Shown in pieces: positions 52,305 to 56,442 of a DNA stretch of 56,442 bases. The DNA is taken from NCBI GenBank assembly GCA_944322885.1, contig CALUQH010000013.1, forward strand, positions 1-56,442, read 5' to 3'. The notes under the pieces are model-generated. The model did no database searches. It was not told the origin of the DNA and saw only the letters and a program-made list of their open reading frames with translations. Positions within the stretch are counted from its first letter, which is position 1; the number at the start of each line of letters is the position of its first letter. The DNA comes from Candidatus Gastranaerophilales bacterium (lineage in GTDB: Bacteria > Cyanobacteriota > Vampirovibrionia > Gastranaerophilales > Gastranaerophilaceae). The translations under genes were made by a program, and so were the position numbers.

Positions 52305-54188
52305 ATGGATTATCTCAATAATAAATATGATGTAATAGTTGTCGGAGCAGGACACGCAGGATGTGAGGCCGCAATTTCCTGTGCAAGGCTTGGAGCGAAG
52401 GTTCTTCTTGCAACTCTTGATGTTGATCATATTGCTTTAATGCCGTGTAACCCTGCAATAGGCGGCCCTGCTAAATCAACTCTGGTCAGAGAAATTGATG
52501 CGCTGGGCGGTGTTATGGGTGAAGCTGCTGACGCTACTTATATCCAGATGAAAATGCTGAATTCTTCAAAAGGGCCGGCTGTAAGAGCGCTGCGTGCCCA
52601 ATCGGATAAAAAGCAATACATGGATTATATGCGCAATATTATCGAGAATAATGAGAATATCTATCTCCGTCAGGCTTGTATTACTGATTTAATTGTAAAA
52701 GATAATACTATAACCGGTGCAATTGATGAATATGGTATTGAATATTCTGCACGTGCAGTTATATTAACAACCGGAACTTCTTTGAACGGAAAGATTTTTG
52801 TCGGATTGCGTTCCTACAGTGCTGGCAGATTGGGTGAGAAAGCGGCTTACGGCTTATCAGAATCGCTTACAAAACATGGAATACAAATTAAAAAATTAAA
52901 AACAGGCACACCGCCGCGGGTTGACAAACGTACTATTGATTATTCGAAAATGTCAATTCAGCCGGGTGACGAAACTCTGCATTTTTATTCATTTAAACCG
53001 AACAGACCGGTTAGACCCCAGTACCCCTGTTATTTAACAAGAACTAATGAGAAAACACATGAGATAATTAAAGCAAATCTTGATAAATCGCCGATGTTTC
53101 AAGGGTTAATTCAGGGTGTCGGTCCGCGTTACTGCCCGTCAATTGAGGATAAGGTTGTAAGATTCAGTGAAAATCCGTCGCATCATATTTTTATTGAACC
53201 TGAGGGGCTAGGTACTTATGAAGTTTATATTCAGGGATTTTCAAGCAGCCTGCCGGCTGATGTTCAGGTAAAAATGTTGAGAACTCTGCCTGGGCTTGAA
53301 AATGCGCATGTTATAAAACCTGCTTATGCAGTTGAATACGATTATGTCCCTGCTGTTCAAACAACTCATTCTTTAATGTCAAAAACTGTAAAAGGTTTAT
53401 TTTTTGCCGGCCAAATTAACGGTACGAGCGGTTATGAAGAAGCAGCAGCACAGGGACTTATTGCCGGAATAAATGCCTTTAACTATTTGAATGACTCTGA
53501 AATGTTGGAACTTTCAAGAAGTTCATCTTATATAGGGACATTAATTGATGATCTTGTGACAAAAGATATTCAGGATCCATACAGAATGCTTACTTCCCGC
53601 TCGGAATACAGACTTTTACTTCGTCAGGACAATGCTGATGCAAGACTTACTCCAATCGGTCATAAATACGGACTTATTGACGATAAGCAATACAAAATTT
53701 TTACCGATAAACAAGATGCGATTGAAAAGGAATTGCAGAGAATAAAAGACGCAAAAATCTCTGCAACCGAAGATGTTAATTCAATTCTTTCAGAGTTCGG
53801 AGAACACATGGAACGCGGTATGAAAATCGCGGAGCTTCTTAAACGACCGAATATTGATTATTCTGTGATTAAAAAGATTGATGATACTACGAGAGAATTG
53901 AATATTTCATTTGATGTTGCCGAGCAGGTGGAAATTTTAGTCAAATATGACGGATATTTAAAACGACAGGAATTTCAGGTTGAACAGGCATCTAAACTTG
54001 ATAAATTCAAAATTCCAGACGATATTGATTATTCATCAATAGAGCATATTTCCTCGGAAACCCGCGATAAGTTATCAAAAATCCGTCCTAAAACGCTGGC
54101 TCAGGCATCACGTATCGGCGGGGTAAAACCTGCTGATATCTCAATTTTAATGGTAATCCTTGAAAGACACGCTTATTCAAGAGTTTAA
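52305..54188 (+). CDS. mnmG: tRNA uridine-34 5-carboxymethylaminomethyl modification enzyme MnmG (GidA)
   Basis: A FAD enzyme that, with MnmE, modifies wobble U34 of tRNAs. The 627-residue length is normal. Landmarks: VVGAGHAGCEAAISCARLG (FAD), CNPAIGGPAKSTLVREIDALGG, KTGTPPRVD, CPSIEDKVVRF, GLFFAGQINGTSGYEEAAAQG, and the C-terminal MnmE-binding helices. mnmE is not in the window. Confidence 0.97.
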   Translation: MDYLNNKYDVIVVGAGHAGCEAAISCARLGAKVLLATLDVDHIALMPCNPAIGGPAKSTLVREIDALGGVMGEAADATYIQMKMLNSSKGPAVRALRAQSDKKQYMDYMRNIIENNENIYLRQACITDLIVKDNTITGAIDEYGIEYSARAVILTTGTSLNGKIFVGLRSYSAGRLGEKAAYGLSESLTKHGIQIKKLKTGTPPRVDKRTIDYSKMSIQPGDETLHFYSFKPNRPVRPQYPCYLTRTNEKTHEIIKANLDKSPMFQGLIQGVGPRYCPSIEDKVVRFSENPSHHIFIEPEGLGTYEVYIQGFSSSLPADVQVKMLRTLPGLENAHVIKPAYAVEYDYVPAVQTTHSLMSKTVKGLFFAGQINGTSGYEEAAAQGLIAGINAFNYLNDSEMLELSRSSSYIGTLIDDLVTKDIQDPYRMLTSRSEYRLLLRQDNADARLTPIGHKYGLIDDKQYKIFTDKQDAIEKELQRIKDAKISATEDVNSILSEFGEHMERGMKIAELLKRPNIDYSVIKKIDDTTRELNISFDVAEQVEILVKYDGYLKRQEFQVEQASKLDKFKIPDDIDYSSIEHISSETRDKLSKIRPKTLAQASRIGGVKPADISILMVILERHAYSRV

Positions 54189-54995
54189 TGACATTCTGTG
54201 ATTGTTTCGTGCATTTGTGAGTTTTTCCTTAAGCAATTTGTTTGCAAATTTTAGTTTTTGTTTAAATTTAGCATTTTGATGTAAAAAAAGCTTTATTGTT
54301 ATAATTTCACGCAAATTATAGAATAAACCCGAACCTTTAGCCATGCTTTTTATTTCATCCCCGTAAGCATTAATTTTACTTTTTAGTGAGTTCCTTATTG
54401 TTTGCAAGCAATCTATTGATATGGTATCAGGCATGTCTTCTATTAACTTCCTAACTGAACTTTTAAAGTCTTTCATTCGTGTAGGATTATCAAGAGTATC
54501 CAAAAACAGTTTTGAAATATTATCTTTTTGTGCTTCAAAATCAATTTTTTCATATAAGTTTTGAAGTCTGAATTGGTTTGTTTTCGGGTTACACACTGCA
54601 TCAAAAAGGTGTCTTGCCTCATGAATTGCGCAAAACTTATTTGTGATATTTTTGCCGTTTTTATCTAATGGTAAAAATATTTTGAACCCGTCAATCAGAA
54701 GGCTGATAATACCGTTATCATCACATTCAGTTCCTGTAACGTTATGTTTAATAGTGCCTCTATACTTCGGGTTGGTTTCTCGTAATACTTTAAAGTTGAT
54801 TTTATTTTGAAGCAAATTATTAAGAAGAACATTGAATATTTCTAAAGTGCAACTTTTATCGTTTGAAGCGGATAACAGTTTTGTATAAAATTGTTTACTA
54901 AGAGCGTCCGCCGTTTTATTACGTTTTTGTGCACTTCCCTTAATGATAGAAAACGGCAGCGATGTATTTTGAGTTCTTGTTATAATTTTAATCAT
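54177..54995 (-). CDS. Hypothetical protein with HExxH motif
   Basis: The 272-residue protein has FCAIHEARHLFDAV (HEARH, a zincin-type motif) near residue 120, preceded by ISLLIDGFKIFLPLDKNG. The rest is helical and basic. No signal peptide or known family was recognised. It could be a small metalloprotease. It is followed by a related-looking hypothetical upstream on the same strand (55002-55283, 6-bp gap). Its stop overlaps mnmG by 12 bp. Confidence 0.65.
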   Translation of the reverse strand: MIKIITRTQNTSLPFSIIKGSAQKRNKTADALSKQFYTKLLSASNDKSCTLEIFNVLLNNLLQNKINFKVLRETNPKYRGTIKHNVTGTECDDNGIISLLIDGFKIFLPLDKNGKNITNKFCAIHEARHLFDAVCNPKTNQFRLQNLYEKIDFEAQKDNISKLFLDTLDNPTRMKDFKSSVRKLIEDMPDTISIDCLQTIRNSLKSKINAYGDEIKSMAKGSGLFYNLREIITIKLFLHQNAKFKQKLKFANKLLKEKLTNARNNHRMSLNS

Positions 54996-55001
54996 TTCAG
55001 A

Positions 55002-55283
55002 CTAAACCGTATAGTAAAGACTATTTTGTTTCTTTTGATAAGATATTCCGTTATATTTCATAACAGATTCAAAAGCTTTATCTTTATAATCTTTGACATT
55101 AATGTCTACTTTCCCGTAAATTCCGGTGTTTTTGATTCTGTTAAATGTAGTAGCTGCATTGTTAATCCAGAAGTTGTTCATCATAGCACCTAATGTAAAT
55201 ATCTGCTGTTTTGAAGTCGCACTTCCAGTATCAACTGTATAAGTACTTTTAAAACTCTGTGAATTTATATAATTTACCTTCAT
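55002..55283 (-). CDS. Hypothetical protein, 93 residues
   Basis: Unrecognised. It begins MKVNYINSQSFKSTYTVD, an N-terminus of the short Asn/Ser/Phe type seen in other proteins here. The remainder (FTLGAMMNNFWINNAATTFNRI, KVDINVKDYKDKAFESVM) is mixed alpha/beta. Only 6 bp separate its stop from the start of the HExxH gene, so the two are probably co-transcribed and may act together. Confidence 0.6.
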   Translation of the reverse strand: MKVNYINSQSFKSTYTVDTGSATSKQQIFTLGAMMNNFWINNAATTFNRIKNTGIYGKVDINVKDYKDKAFESVMKYNGISYQKKQNSLYYTV

Positions 55284-55333
55284 AATATTCAGAAAACATA
55301 TAAAAAAATTTTTTGCTATAAAACAACAAAAAA

Positions 55334-55404
55334 TTCCCGGAGATGGATTCGAACCACCGTTGGAAGAGCCAGAATCTTCAGTCCTGCCACTAGACGATCC
55401 GGGA
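55334..55404 (-). tRNA. tRNA-Gln (CTG)
   Basis: A 71-nt cloverleaf on the minus strand: acceptor TCCCGGA/TCCGGGA, discriminator A, D-arm GTCTAGTGGCAGGAC, anticodon stem GAAGA/TCTTC with loop TTCTGGC (anticodon CTG), and T-arm GGTGG-TTCGAAT-CCATC. CCA is not encoded. Confidence 0.93.
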
Positions 55405-55496
55405 ATATTTGCAAATATATTTTAATCCAGACAAAAATTTATTGCAAGAAGTTTTTTTATAAAATGAAGACAGGATTTAGTATTTTTATTAAAGGC

Positions 55497-56165
55497 TTAT
55501 CTCATTGTCCCTGATTCATATCCCGTCCACATATAAAATAGCGGCAAAAATTTTTCAATCCCGAGTTTCCCGATTAAAGGAAATTTTGCCATTACCAGTG
55601 CTCCTGATATTACATCTATGTTTGCTATTGTATCAACAAATTTAACTTTTCTTTTTGAACCAGCTGATGTAGTCCCATTTATTTTATTTGAAATGTTGGC
55701 TCCTGCGATCATTCCGCAAAAAATTCCGCTCATTAGAGTTGCAGCTTTAGCCTTTGTGTTATTTAGAAACTTAATTTTATCACATGTTTTCAATATCGGC
55801 TTAATTAATAATGTTGGAACTACTGCGTTAAAAAACTGGAATACTCCTTCATGAATTTTATACTCAGGCTTTACTTTTTTATCAGAATACATCCCGCCTA
55901 ATACTCCGCCAGTGATTGACCCGGTACTGAGTAAAATCATTTCTTTTTCTGCATATTTAAGTTTTTGTACTGGTAATTTTTGTTTTTTGCAAAAATACAT
56001 TATAGGTATTGCTGTACCTATTAGTGTCCCGGTGCCTATAGAAAGTCTTTCAGATATAGTTAATGGTTTTCGTTCTGGAATTGAAAAGAAATTATCCTGT
56101 TTTGGCTTAAATCCAAAGGAGCTAAATGTTTTATTAGGGGAATTTGTATAAACTGCTGTTAACAT
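55497..56165 (-). CDS. Hypothetical multi-pass membrane protein
   Basis: The 222-residue protein has several Gly-rich hydrophobic segments (GTGTLIGTAIPIMYF, LSTGSITGGVLGGMYSD, ATLMSGIFCGMIAGANIS, DVISGALVMAKFPLIG). It begins MLTAVYTNSPNKTFSSFGFKPKQDN, again with the Asn/Ser/Phe-Gly N-terminal style. No family was recognised. It ends EKFLPLFYMWTGYESGTMR. Confidence 0.65.
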   Translation of the reverse strand: MLTAVYTNSPNKTFSSFGFKPKQDNFFSIPERKPLTISERLSIGTGTLIGTAIPIMYFCKKQKLPVQKLKYAEKEMILLSTGSITGGVLGGMYSDKKVKPEYKIHEGVFQFFNAVVPTLLIKPILKTCDKIKFLNNTKAKAATLMSGIFCGMIAGANISNKINGTTSAGSKRKVKFVDTIANIDVISGALVMAKFPLIGKLGIEKFLPLFYMWTGYESGTMR

Positions 56166-56442
56166 TTGTAAATTTTTATATCTATTTTACTTTTATCTAA
56201 GCAGTAAATATATTACATAAGGAACTGTTATTGTCAATATATCGTTAAAAATATTATAACTATAAATTCGATAATTGCAGTTGTTCTCCGGTAATCAGGA
56301 AAACTAGAGATAAAGGAGATGTCAAATGACATCTCCTTTATGGCTCCGCTGACTGTACGACATTGGAACTTTTTATTCAAAAGTTGTATCATAAAATTGT
56401 TGAAAATCGAAGAATTATGAATTTAAATATTTTCCATTTTTT
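56166..56442. other. Non-coding end region with a perfect palindrome
   Basis: No gene is seen in these 277 bases. TAAAGGAGATGTCA-AA-TGACATCTCCTTTA at 56311-56340 is a perfect 14-bp palindrome. The following TGGCTCCGCTGACTG looks like the beginning of another GC-richer segment of the type beside the tRNA genes. It may be a terminator for a gene beyond the window. Confidence 0.5.

Overview
The window looks like a low-GC, Gram-negative-type, anaerobic bacterial chromosome. The best fit is an uncultured gut cyanobacterial relative (Vampirovibrionia/Melainabacteria, order Gastranaerophilales). This placement is a judgement from memory of such genomes, not a search result. It rests on a chloroplast/cyanobacteria-like tRNA-Glu, many prepilin-like proteins carrying the FTLAEVLITLGIIGV signature, an electron-bifurcating [FeFe] hydrogenase, lipid A and outer-membrane genes (lpxK, a TpsB/ShlB-type barrel, MlaD), and many hypothetical proteins with Asn/Ser/Phe-rich N-termini. 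No photosynthesis genes are seen. Genes lie on both strands in short operons, and most of the sequence is coding.

Layout: 1-2800 tRNA-Glu and clpC; 2849-6088 a GspF/PilC platform protein, a TPR protein and pth; 6324-8116 an HTH protein, a frameshifted TPR gene, a structured non-coding element and tRNA-Lys; 8227-13342 a DUF3137-like protein, a membrane-anchored GT5 (glycogen-synthase-like) enzyme with a C10 tract, and a CNT nucleoside transporter; 13345-15784 two prepilin-like genes around a zinc-ribbon protein and a 31-residue membrane peptide; 15781-17802 bioDA; 17875-20615 an outer-membrane TpsB barrel divergent from a Skp-like chaperone; 20632-24822 hydCBA; 24933-31117 nth, lpxK, mlaD, a lytic transglycosylase and two more prepilins; 31131-33662 queA, yidC and tRNA-Pro; 33730-37209 rubredoxin, thioesterase, pseudouridine synthase, coaE and cell-wall or peptidase-like proteins; 37340-43700 a TPR protein, an MsbA-type exporter, ugd, an alpha/beta hydrolase and tRNA-Leu; 43772-47116 rplS, ylqF, rnhB and a PfkB kinase; 47180-54188 a fifth prepilin, pnp, a large TPR protein and mnmG; 54177-56442 hypotheticals, tRNA-Gln and a perfect palindrome.

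The most notable system is a dispersed family of five prepilin-like genes. Each is monocistronic with its own promoter (17-bp spacer), a leader much longer than usual (22-69 residues) and the FTLAEV cleavage/methylation signature. Four leaders carry a poly-G or poly-C tract. Two genes have a 10-base tract that puts the start codon out of frame with the pilin, giving 15- and 17-residue dead-end peptides. Both would be restored by 11 (or 8) bases. The other two have 8 bases, or an 11-base tract interrupted by an A, and are in frame. This is the signature of slipped-strand phase variation placed in a peptide that prepilin peptidase removes, so in-frame length changes never touch the mature pilin. 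The same G10-CACTCT word occurs in opposite orientation relative to coding in two of the genes, and a C10 tract also lies in the N-terminal region of the GT5 enzyme.

A second recurring structure: three of the five tRNA genes (Lys, Leu, Pro) have a partial duplicate of one tRNA end about 95-160 bp away. The interval holds a GC-richer, hairpin-rich, non-coding segment, as if a small element had been inserted at tRNA ends.
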